From positions 17,592,501 through 17,656,500 of the forward strand of contig CM057476.1 of the NCBI GenBank assembly GCA_030035585.1: 64,000 bases of DNA. Direction: 5' to 3'. A program made the position numbers and the translations under genes. The stretch is from Dugong dugon. Its lineage: Eukaryota; Chordata; Mammalia; Sirenia; Dugongidae. The notes under the pieces were generated by a model, which saw only the letters and a program-made list of their open reading frames with translations, had not been told where the DNA came from and searched no databases. Positions 43,234 to 56,700 of the stretch are shown here, piece by piece (position 1 is the first letter of the stretch; each line of letters starts with the position of its first letter).

Positions 43234-46200
43234 GTACTGCGGATGGGGTCGGCGGGGCGGATCTCAGCCTTCCTTGGGCGAGGCGGGGCGGAACTGTGAC
43301 CTTGGCTTAAGGCCTTGGGGAGAGACGGCCGGGGCAAGCCACAAGTCCAGTTTGAGCGGTTGCGTCCTTCCCGCAGCTCGCATGTGGAAGACCCTCACCT
43401 ACCTCGTCGCGCTCCCCGGGGTGGGAGTAAGCATGCTGAACGTCTTCCTGAAATCCCGCCACGGAGAGGAAGAGAGACCTGAATTCGTCGCCTACCCCCA
43501 TCTCCGCATCAGGTCTAAGGTACGCCGTTGGAGACTGTTTTGAGTGTCCGTTCATTTTTCATTGCAGATGCCCTAGTCCAGATTCTTCATTTCCAAAGCC
43601 GTGGGTGCCAGGCACGTATCATTTCTCATTTACTCTTCACAAACAATTCTTTTTTGAAATTTTTGCGAAAATACACAGGGCGGAACATACACCCATTCAG
43701 TCGTGTCTCCGTGTAAAATTCATTAACGTTACTTTCTTAACGTTACTTTCTTAACGTTGTGTCACCGTGCTCGTTATCTCTACCCATATTGTTTCACCAC
43801 CAGTGACTTAGACTCAGTACCCCCGAAACTTCTCATCAGTGCTTTAAAGTTCCTGTTGTCAGTTTGATGTCATATAGATAATTCTTTAAAAGAGTGCGAT
43901 GCTCATGGAGAACATTCTTTACCGATTTAGCTAAACTGTTGTTCAGTTTAAAGATGACTTCAGGAGATAATTTTGGTTCATGGTTTGAAAATTTTCTCAC
44001 AGCAATAGATTTAGGGGTTCCTCCAGTCTCAGTAGGTACAGTAACGCTGGATTCTGTAAGAATTTGAAAATCTGTTCCACGTGGTCTCCCCCTTTTGATC
44101 AGGATTCATCTATTGATTCCTTCATCAAAACGTTTCGTAATGGTAGCCAGGCATCATCCAGTTCTTCTGGTCTCATGATGAGGGAGGCAGTGGTTCATGT
44201 AGGCAGTTAGACCTGCAGTCCAGTTCCTTCTCTATCCTTGAGTTTCCTCCTTCCTCTGCTGCCCCAGGCTAATAGAGACCAATTGTTGTATCTTGTATAG
44301 CCCCTTGCGAACTTTTAAGACCCCAGGCATTACTCATTGAACTAGAGAGTGGAACAGTAACTGTGAAAACAGTGTTAGACCAATTTACTGGACAGTCCAG
44401 GGAAGCCATGACCCTGTACCTTTAAACCAACAGAACTAATTCCATGAGGTGACAAACAGACATTTTGTTTCCTAAAACTCAACTTGGGAGTCACGTCTCA
44501 ATTTTCTCTTCAACGTCATACAGTAAGTGGTCTCCCTTTCAGTTTTCCTTTTCTCTGATTCACCCCACCTCCTGCCTTTTGATAATGTTCTGAGGCACTT
44601 GTCGGTTGTATAAAACTTGGATATTTGGGAAGCCCTCTTAGAGTGGCAGAGTCTGAAGGTAGTTCGCCTTTCTAGGACCTGGGCATCTGGCAGGTGCTAG
44701 CTGCAGGCACTAACTGTTGCTGTGTTAACTTATAACGAAGAGAGTGACCACCTCCCCTATTCCCTACCCCTACGTTAGTTGCCTTCTCAACTATTTATCC
44801 TTTGGCTATTGATGTAGATACAGCTACTATAATAAATTATTAGAGTTTTTTTTTTTTTTTCTTTTTTTTAAATAGCTACTACAACACCTTGCCCAGGTAG
44901 GACTAACCTCATAAAGACTTAGACTTTTAGACTACAGAATTTTTGAGTTTTTGAGCCTCATTACTGTTGACATTTTGGGCTGGACAGTTCTTGTTGTAAG
45001 GAACCCTGGTGGCGCTTATGTGCTTATCTGCTACCGGTAAGGTTGGCAGTTCATACCCACCCAGCAGCTCCGTAAGAGAAAGACTTGGCGATCTGCTTCC
45101 ATAAAGATTACAGCCAAGAAAACCCTATGGGGCAGTTCTGCTCCATCACATGGGGTCGCTATGAGTCAGCATCGACTCGACAGCACCTAACAATTCTTGT
45201 TGTGGGGGGCTATCCTGTGCATTGTAGGATGTTTATCGGCATCCCTGTCCTCTCCTCTTTACTCACTAGATGTAACTTGTTAGCTGCTGTTGAGTCAGGC
45301 CCCTAACCCATGACAACCCTATACAAAATAAGATTGGACCATTGTAATCTATATGGTTTTCCTTGGCTGATTTTTTTGGAAGTAGATCACTAAGTCTTTC
45401 TAGTCTGTGTTAGTCTGGAAGCTAGCAACATGCAAACCTCCACTGACAGATGGGTGGTGGCTGCACTTAGGGTACATTGACTTGGAATTAAACATGGGTC
45501 TCCTGCATGGAAAGTGAGAATTCTACTATTGAACCACCACTGTCTCCACAGATGTCAGTATAGCCCATTGCCGTTGAGTTGATTCCGACTCACAGCAATC
45601 CGGTCGGACAGAGTAGAACTGCCCCATAGGGTCTCCAAGGAGCGCCTGGTGGATTTGAACTGCTGACCTTTTGGTTAGCAGCTGAGCTCTTAACTACAGT
45701 GCCACCAGGACACAGATGTCAGTAGCACTCCCTAAAAAATGTCTCCAGACATTGCCCAGTGTCCCTTGGGGAAGCAAAATTGTTCCAGGTTGGAAATCAC
45801 TGCCGTCAAATGTAGTGTGTAAAATAATCAAGAACAGAGAGTGAGCTGCAGTTTTGCCAGTCTAGAGATTGTTTCAGGTCTGGGATGGATCCCAGAAAAC
45901 TGCATTTAAATAAGCATCCTCCCTCACTCCCATCATTCTGATACAGATGATTTGAGAATTGCACTTACATAAACACAGTACAAGATATACTGGGGAGAGA
46001 CTTAATGAGTAACTAACTAGAGCTTGCTTTTTCTGTTGTCTAAGGGCCCCCCGGTAGTTTTAAAGGAGTGCTGTTGGCACAGTGGTTAAGTGCTCGGCTG
46101 TTAACCAAAAGATCAGCCGTTGAACCCAGCAGCAGCTCCATGGGAGTAACATGTAGCATTCTGCTTCTATAAAGATTTACAGCCTTGGAAACCCTGCGGG

Positions 46201-46523
46201 GCCAGTTCTACTCTGTCCTTAGGGTCGCATGAGTCAGAGCTGACTTGATGGTAAGGGGTTTGATTTTGGCTTGGTAGTTGTAAGAGCGTCCTTAAATTGT
46301 GGGAAGGCTGAAATACGTCAGTAGCTTACAGACTGATTTCCATTTTGTTTTTACCTACTAAGCAATTTTAAGCAGCTCACTGCTGTGCTTTTTCTGAACT
46401 CTTTTCTGGAATTGTCTAATTGATATCTTCACTCCACAGCCCTTTCCCTGGGGAGATGGTAACCATACTCTGTTTCATAACCCTCATGTGAATCCGCTTC
46501 CAACTGGCTATGAAGATGACTAA
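43131..46523 (+). CDS. COX6A1: Cytochrome c oxidase subunit 6A1, mitochondrial (3 coding exons)
   Basis: The product is the liver/ubiquitous isoform of subunit VIa of respiratory complex IV, a small one-helix subunit of the inner mitochondrial membrane. Exons 43131-43233, 43377-43519 and 46440-46523 (stop included) join in frame to give 109 residues, the same length as human. Both introns have GT donors and AG acceptors. Residues 1 to about 24 form an Arg-rich, acid-free presequence ([10 protein letters not shown]), as expected for mitochondrial import. The stretch after [19 protein letters not shown] is the membrane helix. The C-terminal part contains [15 protein letters not shown] and the hallmark [20 protein letters not shown]. 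The start ATG has A at -3 and G at +4. AATAAA follows at 46679-46684. Heart isoform COX6A2 is unlikely because the presequence and C-terminus match A1. No broken residue or frameshift was seen. Confidence 0.97.
43377..43519 (+). CDS. COX6A1: COX6A1 coding exon 2
   Basis: It follows a pyrimidine-rich acceptor (cccgcag) and encodes [14 protein letters not shown] through RIRSK. It ends on a codon border before gtacgc. Intron 1 is only 143 bp. Confidence 0.96.
43655..44440 (-). mobile_element. L1-type LINE 3' end in COX6A1 intron 2
   Basis: Antisense, homologous to the copies at 18.6 and 27.4 kb (GGTAGCCAGGCATCATCCAG). It carries a local tandem of TTAACGTTACTTTC at 43724-43751. Confidence 0.75.
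45000..45195 (+). repeat. AfroSINE in COX6A1 intron 2
   Basis: TTCTTGTTGT target duplication at 44987-44996 and 45196-45205. Confidence 0.93.
45277..45550 (-). repeat. tRNA-Gly-headed SINE in COX6A1 intron 2
   Basis: Antisense: tail TGCTGTTGAGTCAG, body CCTCCACTGACAGATGGGTG, head GAATTCTACTATTGAACCAC. Confidence 0.82.
45562..45711 (-). repeat. AfroSINE in COX6A1 intron 2
   Basis: Antisense; ACAGATGTCAGTA is duplicated on both sides (from 45549 and from 45712). Confidence 0.95.
46064..46268 (+). repeat. AfroSINE in COX6A1 intron 2
   Basis: Sense long variant ending 170 bp before exon 3. Confidence 0.92.
46440..46523 (+). CDS. COX6A1: COX6A1 coding exon 3 and stop
   Basis: It follows the acceptor tccacag and encodes [20 protein letters not shown] then PTGYEDD and TAA. 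The 2.9-kb intron 2 before it is filled by a LINE 3' end and several SINEs. Confidence 0.97.
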   Translation, partial: PFPWGDGNHTLFHNPHVNPLPTGYEDD

Positions 46524-46710
46524 AGAGAACCTGGACCACTGCTGGGGACCACAGCTTGGACCATTAGTCTGCATGAGGACCAGAAAAGTGTACGGGACCT
46601 TAAGTTCACTTTTGCTTGTATCAGATGATGACCAATACACTGATCTTCATCTGTTTGCTTGTGGCAGGAGATGGCTTAAATAAATAACTTAGTCATGACC
46701 TGAGAATTGA
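46524..46710 (+). terminator. COX6A1: COX6A1 3' UTR with poly(A) signal
   Basis: The canonical AATAAA lies at 46679-46684, about 155 bases after the stop codon. This fits the short 3' UTR known for this gene. The exact cleavage site is inferred, about 15-25 bases further on. Confidence 0.75.
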
Positions 46711-48210
46711 ATTCTTTGTTGGTGTTCTTCCCTCAGAAGTTAGCATTAACGTTATTTCTCTTTCTGCATACTAAGGTTTACGGCTGCTGTTTACAGTGTT
46801 TCAGGTCCAGCTCAGCCCACTGAATGAGTGTTTCCAACAGGCTTATTCTGGGTTTCTTGTGCCTGGGGTGGGTAGAGCAGTGAGGCTAATGAAGTATCTA
46901 GATTGGGTCTTGACAGACTTTGGATGGCAGAGACGTTGAGTGGCCAGCATAATGGCTCCAGTTTACATCTGAAAGAGGTACCTGAGACTTTGAAGAGAAA
47001 GTGCTTCCTCCAGGTCTCAGCTTTGTTCTGTCCCATTCTACCAGCACTTGCTGAGAACACTGCTATAGCCAGACAATTTTCTCCTGTCCTGTAGCTATAA
47101 GAAGAGAGAGAGAAGCCTGACAAGAATTCCTTATCAAAATTTAAAGCCTATGAAGTAGCTGAGGTAGTTGGAGTCACTTTTTGGGGAGGATGAGGAACAA
47201 TTATTCAGAGAAAATGATTCCCTCAGTAGCAGTTTAACGTTACTCCTTTTGGCAAGACATGGCTGTAAAGCAGGGTAACTAGTATCAGTCTTTTTAGACT
47301 TAAAGTAATACAAACAGCATTAGATACCTGATGCTTGAGCGTTGGAGTTACACTTCAGGGATTCTTAAATCTATTTTGGTCATTAATTAGCATATCCTTC
47401 CTACTCCCTGAAATTCAACTGAAGAGGATTACTCAAGATAATTTCCTACAAATTTTTCCCAAAAGTCAGAGGTTCAGAAGTGAGTTTCTGGTCTAGCATA
47501 TGCAGCTTTCAGTGCAGCTTTCACATCAAGCAAACCTCTCAATACGACTTACAATAAAAGAATATGGCTGGCCTGGAGCTGGCTTATTCTTTTCAAAGTA
47601 AGGCTCAATTGGACAGTTTCGTAGAAAGGTTAAAGAGGCTACAGGATTTCCGTATTGCATAATAACATACAATAAGCTGGTAATGCAAAGGTGAGGCATA
47701 CGGAAGGAAACACGGTGTAAAAGCAACACTCCAGTAAGAGGAAAAGAATCCCCAGGATCTTTGCCACCTGGTGATCTAACCCAGCCTACACTTCTGAGTC
47801 CCTATAGAGCTGGTGTGCTTGTGGTCAGTCTGAGTTCAGGACAGATGTATTTAACTTCAGCTTGCTGCCTAGCCTCCCTGGGCTGGATTCCAAATATAAT
47901 CCTTATATAATGGACTTGAACTAGTCAGAACATATATAAATGAAAAATGTTTTAGATGACATTAAGGACTGATCCCATTAAATATGAAGTAATTGGTAGA
48001 GTGGGGAGAACATAATAGAAGTTAGGCCTTCTGTGAATCAAGTTTTAGAGTTTCATACAATCTTTGGGCAAATAATAAACCGAACCATATTCAAGATACA
48101 CAATTGTAGGGGCTACACAGCATTCTAAAGTATGTAATAGTTCAATGGATCCTGACATTTTATGCCACAATATAAATTTAAGAAGACATTTGTATAGCCT
48201 GTTGGAGAAA
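46711..48210. other. COX6A1-TRIAP1 intergenic sequence
   Basis: Tail-to-tail interval, repeat-poor. No exon recognised. The left part of a long TRIAP1 3' UTR could reach here. Confidence 0.4.
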
Positions 48211-48212
48211 TA

Positions 48213-48375
48213 CAGAGCTCTAGTGGTACAGTGGCTAAGAGCTACGGCTGGTAACCAAAGTCATCAGTTACAATCCACCGGCTGCTCATTAGAAACCCTG
48301 TAGGGCAGTTCTACTCTGTCCTGTAGGGTTGCTATGAGTCGGAATTAACTCGACGGCAAAGGGTTTTTGGTTTTT
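48213..48375 (+). repeat. AfroSINE downstream of TRIAP1
   Basis: Sense copy, antisense to TRIAP1 transcription. Confidence 0.92.
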
Positions 48376-48581
48376 TATTGCAGAAATAAGTTTTAGAAAT
48401 CAGTAAAGTTTCAAATTGCTATACCATACAACCTAGCTTTAGCGTATCTTTCCTTTTCTTCACCTTTAAATTATAAAACATACAAAACCGTATCCAGTGT
48501 TTCTTTGGGATGTGGGGATACACGGTAATAGTTGTTCCATGCACTGAAGTCAAAGGGCAAATAATCGAGAGAATGTTCTGA

Positions 48582-48587
48582 TTTATT
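48582..48587 (-). terminator. TRIAP1: Candidate TRIAP1 poly(A) signal
   Basis: AATAAA on the minus strand, about 800 bases after the stop codon. It is the first canonical signal I noticed downstream. A longer 3' UTR running through the AfroSINE at 48.2-48.4 kb is possible. Confidence 0.35.
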
Positions 48588-49391
48588 CCATCTTCATGAT
48601 TACAGACGTTAACAGGACAAGAGTGGTAAAGAAGGCAAATAAAGCAAACTTTTTTTTCCTCCCATTTAACTAGGTGCAGCATTTTAACATTTTTGTGATA
48701 TGCAGGTTGACTTAATTCATTGACTTGGGCTGGAAGCCAGCAACGGCAAATCTTCGCAACGTAGGATCTTCCTCCATAGTTACTCCAAGTATCTTAATTT
48801 CTGAACCACACTGTAAGCTTTGAGATGGTGTTCACTGCAACACCTGAAGCTTTCAAATCTTAAGGCAAGGTTGTAAGTTTGTTAAAAGCTGTCTTCCACT
48901 TGGCTAACCCAGGCTACCAGCAATCTTAACTGTTCAGTTACTATATAAAAATAAAACTATGCTCCCAAGTCAGGGTCCCTTTTCAGAGCATTAGCTTCCT
49001 GAGAGAAGTCCTATCCGATTGAGTCCATGAACAATGACCCCACGACAGTATACCTAATATGCTTTGAAGCATAACTCAAGAGGCCAGGCCACCCTGACCA
49101 TCCTGACTGTTTTATCATTATTTACATATAAGGTAAACTTCAAGCTGGTCCCGGACTCAGTGTTGCAGCCATCATCTCAAGAAACCATCTTTAGCTTTCA
49201 GTTCCTCTAATGCCAGAGCAAGTGAGAAATCACCCTGAAGCCAGTGAGAGGAAAACATCAAGAGGGAAGAAATAAAACTCCTTCCTAAACTCCTCATCAG
49301 ACTGATGGCTTTCTTCACAGCCTTAATTGACAAGATTCAGAGTCTTCAATTTGCTGATTTGAGGAGTTCATTTTCAAGGTGACTGTCAAGG

Positions 49392-50712
<1,321 letters not shown>

Positions 50713-50793
50713 ATGTGGGCACGAGTGGTGAGGCTGGGTCTTAGAGCGCGGCTGGGCGGTTGCCGGGGCTTCACCTGCAAGGCAGATCCTCAG
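50713..50793 (+). CDS. GATC: GATC coding exon 1
   Basis: It encodes residues 1-27, the targeting peptide and ADPQ. It ends on a codon border before gtaaag. Confidence 0.95.
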
Positions 50794-53700
50794 GTAAAGG
50801 CCGGGGAGTCAAGGCGGGCGGCGGAGCGGACCAGGAGGTGGAGCAGGTCCCGTCCGTAACACACGCCTTCCGCCTCACCCCCCAGGGAAGTGGTCAGGTC
50901 ACAGCCAAGACGATAGAACACCTGGAGCGTCTGGCGCTTGTGGACTTTGGCAGCCGCGAGGCCGTGGCGCGGTTGGAGAAAGCCATTGCCTTTGCCGACC
51001 GGCTCCGTGGCGTGGACACAGACGGGGTGGAGCCCATGGAGTCGGTACTGGAGGACAGGTAAACTCAGGCTGCGGCCCCGGAAGCCTTGACTGGAGTGCC
51101 TTCGCAGCCCTTTCAGGTGGCGATTAGGGGTGTCCTCATTTCACAGAGGGGAAAAGAGTCTTAGCGAGATTCAGGAGCTTGCCCACGGCCATCCCGCGGG
51201 TAAGTGGTTTCACTCTTCCCGTTATTCATAGGGATCTTGTCACTCCCGTGCGTAAAGTCCTCGAGGCCTCCCCGGTGTAACTAGAAATAAAATCCAAAGT
51301 AAACACAGCCTTCGAGGCCCTACCTGATAGAGCCACCTGCCTACCCCCTCGGATGCACTGCACTTCTCACTCACTAACCTCCAGCCAACTGGCTTCCTTA
51401 CTGCTTCAACACGGCAAATTTGTTCCCTCACTGGGATCTTTGCACTTACTCTTCCCTTTTTCTTGAACAGTCTGCCTCCAAATGTTTGCATGGCTGTCTC
51501 CTTAACATTCAGGTCTCAGCTTATATCCTCAGAGAGGTCTCTCCTGACCACTTCAAACCCCTGTCCCCTTTCAGTCACTAACTCTTTATCCTGTTGGGTT
51601 TTCCTCTGATTTTGAAAATGATTAATGATTTTGGTTGATTCGTTATCAGTCTTTGCCAATAGGATGTGAGCTCATTGTCTGCCTTGGTAAACGCTGTATT
51701 CCTCTCTCAGAATTTTAAGTATATATATTCTATGACTCCGTGGTTCCCTTTGGAAGTTAGGCAGTTGTTGATAATGAAATAACTAACTATATGTGCTGAT
51801 ATGGAAAGCGCTCCAAGATATATTTAATAATAAAGCTAAAATTCAGAACACTGTGTATAGTATTATCAATCCTTTATGTGTAATCTGATCTATTTAGTAT
51901 ATTCTGGCATATGCATTAGGGCTTGTTTTGTTTTCTTTTTCCCCCCAAAAAGGTATTCAAGAAACTCTTAATAATGGTTAGTTTTTTAAAAAAGTTATTG
52001 GGAGTGGGGACGGGAGCGTTTACTTTTCATTTTATACCAGGGACCAAAAACACAAATGCCTGAGAGGGCAGGGTAATAACACAAGTGAAGTATTGTGGTG
52101 TGAAACTTTAGTAAAGGGAGCATCTTCTACCCAGATCTGCCAATTGTTGCCAAATCTTAATAAATTTTTAATGCATTTTAATATATATTTTAATACATCA
52201 AAAAATTTTTTCTTTAAATGTTTTATTGTGTTTTTGGTGAAAGTTTATACAGCAAATTAGGTTCCCATTTAACCATTTCTGTACATATTGTTCAGGGACA
52301 TTGGTTACATTTTCCATATTGTATCAACATTCCCATTATTTCTGTTCTGGTTGTTCCATTTCCATTAATCTAGCTTCCCTGACCCCTTCCACCCGACCTT
52401 CTCATCTTTGCTTTAGTGTAAATGTTGACTGTTTGGTCTCATACAGATGATTTTTTTTCTTTTAAGGTTCTTTTTTGAGAAGCTTCCTCCAAGCAGCAGA
52501 CTTGTTTGCTATTTGGGGCTGCAACTTCTTAGGAAGAATGGGTTTATAGCTTATAATGATAGGGGTAATCTACAACTATCTGTCCTAGCTTTTTCCTGAT
52601 AGGAAGTGCTTTGTGAAATTTACATCTAATATTATTAGCCTCCTAATTCTTTTTCCCACATCTAGCCTTTGATTTCTTTGAATTCTTTCTCCACGTTGCA
52701 ATCTGATGCCCAAGTCTAGAAAGGTTAACCAATTTGCCGATAGTTACACAGCATTTCAAAGCAGAAATCTGATGTCATTCCCCTACCCAGGTCCTTTAGG
52801 AGGCTTCCCAGTGCCCTTCAGGATAAAAGCCTGACCATATCCTAGCGGGCGTCATCTGATCTAGCCTCTGCCCACCTTCCAAGTCAGTGCTATAATTCCT
52901 TGAGCTCTCCATGCTCTTTCCTGCCTAGAGTTCTGGGACTTGCCCTTACCCCACCCCTCATCCTGTGTATTCCTCTTTTTTGCCTACTTAATTTCCTTGC
53001 TTCAGATCTCAGCTGTACTCCTCCCAAGTCTTCCTTCTGTTATCAAATTCCCTTTCAGGACTTTGTGGCTCTCTCATGGTATTCAATCGAACAGTAATTT
53101 TACATGGAATTTTACAACTATTTGAGTGATATTTAATTCTCTTTTCTTCTCCCTCCACGTAGCCAAGCTCCAGGGAGCATATCTGGTTTTACTCATCATG
53201 TTCTCCATGTCCAGCACTGAGTAGACTCTCAGTAAATGTTCGTTGGATGAGTGTTATTAATATATTTGGGGAAGAAGGGAACAGAAGGACAAAAATGAGT
53301 CAGAATTGCACAGGTCCTCTAGAGGGTAACTATAAAGCAATGCAACCATTACTCAGGAAAGAGCTTGTGAAAAAGAAGGGTTTGGATCTGGTAGCTGGAA
53401 TCACAGCTTGGTACTCAGTGATCTGTACATAAATTCAGGAACCAGTTTTTGTTTATGACTCCATTTTAGAGATGTGTCATTTTTAGCATGCTCGTGTTTT
53501 GAACAGACTGCCTCAGTAATGTTTGAAACAGAACCCAGTGAAGACAGGTGTTAAAGGGTTTTTAGGCAATGGCCATACTAGCTGCAAAAACACTGACTGG
53601 TTAATAGAAGTCTCTTCGTATGTTAATAACATCTCATTTGCTTTAAGCTAAAAAAGATTAGCTTGCTTACAACATGCCAGGCACCAAGAATTTCCATGTA

Positions 53701-56700
53701 TTATCTCAATTATCATGCACAACCCTGGAAGGTAAACTCTAATGTTTTATAGATGAAGAAATTGAGACTCAGAAAGAGTAACATGCCCAAAGTCTCACAG
53801 GCAGTGAGAAAATCTGGGGCTCTGCTCTAGATAAGCCATCTTAACCCCTAGAAACTGTATTCTCCTTCATCTCAAATCCAGAGTCTGAATTAGTTGACAA
53901 TGTCTCTGGTTGCAGGCAGATACTTCAGTGCTTAAGGTGCCCTCGGAGCCTTATGTGAACCCAAAACTCTTAACCAAATTGATTAGCTCCCATTCCAGTG
54001 TGCATCAAACATGAAAGACTAAATTAGGAGAGAGGGAAAAGGCTTTTAGATGAGAGTACAGGGTGCCCAGAGAAATGATTCCTGCCAGCCTGATACCAGG
54101 GAAGAGGCAGAAAGAAACAGAAGCAGCAGAACTGTCTCATTAGTCAGTCCAAGGGCTGACAGAGCACATATGTCACTTCTCTGCTGCCACAGCACTTTCC
54201 ATGCCTCTGTATTAGCATTTTCCACAGTTACTGGCTTAAGTGACTTGTCTGTGAACTTTAAAGGGCAGGGATTTCTAGTTCACAGTTGAACCCTTTCTCA
54301 AACAGGTTCCTCATCTGAACCTGAACACAGAAAATTCGAGTCATTATTTTCTCAGTTCTCCAAAGAACAGTACGTTAACTAATGCTAGTCCAGATGCATA
54401 GGAGAGAAGTTGATTCATCATCAAAATTCGTGTCTTAGGGCATTTGGGCTAAATTCTCTTGTGAAACCCTGATTGAGAAAGACAAGTGAGGCAGACATTT
54501 AGTAAGTGGATCAGTAACTGACATGCACTTCAAGAGTTCAACTAGTCCCATTCTGGTGTTTTACACATGGTTCTGAGGTCCAGAAGAGTTAAGCGATTTG
54601 CCAAGTTAAAGGTCTGCTTGGTGTGTTACATCACAGAAAGCCAGTAGCCTATGATTAATAGGAAGGTGGGAGTCTATTCTAGAAATAACTATCATAAATA
54701 GTAATTAAGTGGAAATGTGTGGTATTTAAAGGGGTGAATTTTGTTTTTCTGGAAATTTTATTTACATAGGAAACCTGATTACCAAATATTGAAAAAAATC
54801 CGTTATTAGATCTACTGTTGGGAAGCAGTAGCTTTAACCACCTGTTGGTGGTAGTAGAGTGTTATTTCATCAAAATCTTCCAATGTCCAGTAATAATTCT
54901 CTAAACAATAGGGGCCAGGCAGGTCACGCATGATTAAAAGGGGTTGGGGTAAGGGCATAGGTATACTTTGGGTGGTGTGGACTGAGGTGTACCTGGGGTG
55001 CACTAACTCTCCTGAAAGGAGCCGCTGCTACTCAACACTCACCTCTTACTGCCCTGAGAATGGAGGCCCAGCATTGTAAGATCTTATTTTTTAACATCAT
55101 TTAATCTTCCCAGCAACCCTGTGAAACATTCTACAAGGGAGGGAACTGAAGCATGAGGAGGCTAAGTGACTTGCACATGTACCATGTGTGGCACTGTGGT
55201 TGGAACTCAGGTGTGACTCAGGAGCCAGAGCTCTCAGCCATTTTGTTAAACTGCCCAACAGAAATGTAAACTCCAAAAGCCCAATGGTTACCTTTGAGTG
55301 GTACAATTATGGATGATTTTTGTTTTTTTTCCCCAAGTTTTCTAAAATGAATGCATAATCCTTATGTGGTAAAAAAAAAAATCTAGGTGAGAATGGTTGC
55401 ACAATTCGAAGAATGTAATCCGTGTCTCTGTACGTGTAGAAATTGTTGAATTGATGTTATGTTCTGCTGTGTATATTTCAACAACAAATATTTTTTTTTA
55501 AACCTAGTGCAACCTTCAGTTTTTTGATGAGAATTTTAAGGTCTGGAAAGATCATCCTTGTTCAAGGCCACATTGTTTTTTTAAAAGAAATTTTTTTGTT
55601 GTTAAGCCCACACTATTTTAAAGTGGCAGATCCTAGAATAGACTCCAACTTTCAACTTTTCAAACCACTAATAAATAGTGTCAAGCCCTGGGCTGAGTGC
55701 CACAGGGCACCAAAGAAATAGAATTTGCCCTTTCTTAAAAGAATCTTATCGTCAAAACTTAGCACTTGTGTGCAGCCTTTGACCAAAGGCTCATGTCACA
55801 GTCATGCCCTTGTCACGTGACCCCACCCCGTTTAGGCTGAAGTAGCAGTCTGTGCCCTGCTCGGAACAGAGCTTGCTGCTCCCCTCTCCATGATTTAGAC
55901 TGCTTTTTTAGCCCATGTATCTGGGAGCAGGCTCAGACCTCTTGTCGTGCACTTTTAAACCTTAATAGTGAAGCCTCATATATGTTCAGGCTCGTTTGGT
56001 TTTACCAGTTTGCCGTCTGGACGCAAGTGAAGCCACGAGGCCCAGAGAACAGGGAGATTTCCTGAGTTGTTTGTGCTACATCTTGCTCAAGGGCAAGCAC
56101 TTTTATGTCCAAGGTGGCTGTGGTTAAAAAAAAAAAAAAAAAAAAAGCCTCTCTTAGGGGTACCAGATGTGGGCTCAGATTTCCATTGTCATTTATGAGC
56201 TAATACCCATAAAACAATTCACTTACAACCACTCTTGAGCAAGTTTCTCCTCCATTCTGCTTAGGCTTCTAGCCTCCTCCTCCTCGGAGTATGCCACGCT
56301 GCTGCCCTGCCGACCTCTCGGCTCTTTTCTCTGAATATGCTGGGTTCTCTTGCTTTTCAATCATGCCACTGCTTCTGCCAAGGAGTCTCCATCATCCAAT
56401 CCAACTACAGCTTGCCCATCCTTCAGCAGTCAGCAGTGGCGTCACCTATTCTGAGTATCTGCCCCCACCCAGGCTGGGTTAGGTGCCCCTTGGTATCCCC
56501 TTGGCAGGCTTTGCTTAACCTGTTAGATTTAACATTGTATTGTAATCGTCTTTTCACTGGTCTCCAACTTACCCATAGTAGTCACCCAATAAATATTTTT
56601 TGAACATAGCAATCCTGAGGAATTCAGAAGAAAATACACACTTAGACTGTTACTTGATTTACTGTTTGACCAGTTTCTATCTTTGAGCAATAACCTAACT

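Noticed and set aside
43061..43543. 159-aa open frame over COX6A1 exons 1-2
   Set aside because: It reads through intron 1 and is only partly in the true frame; the spliced COX6A1 model explains the region.
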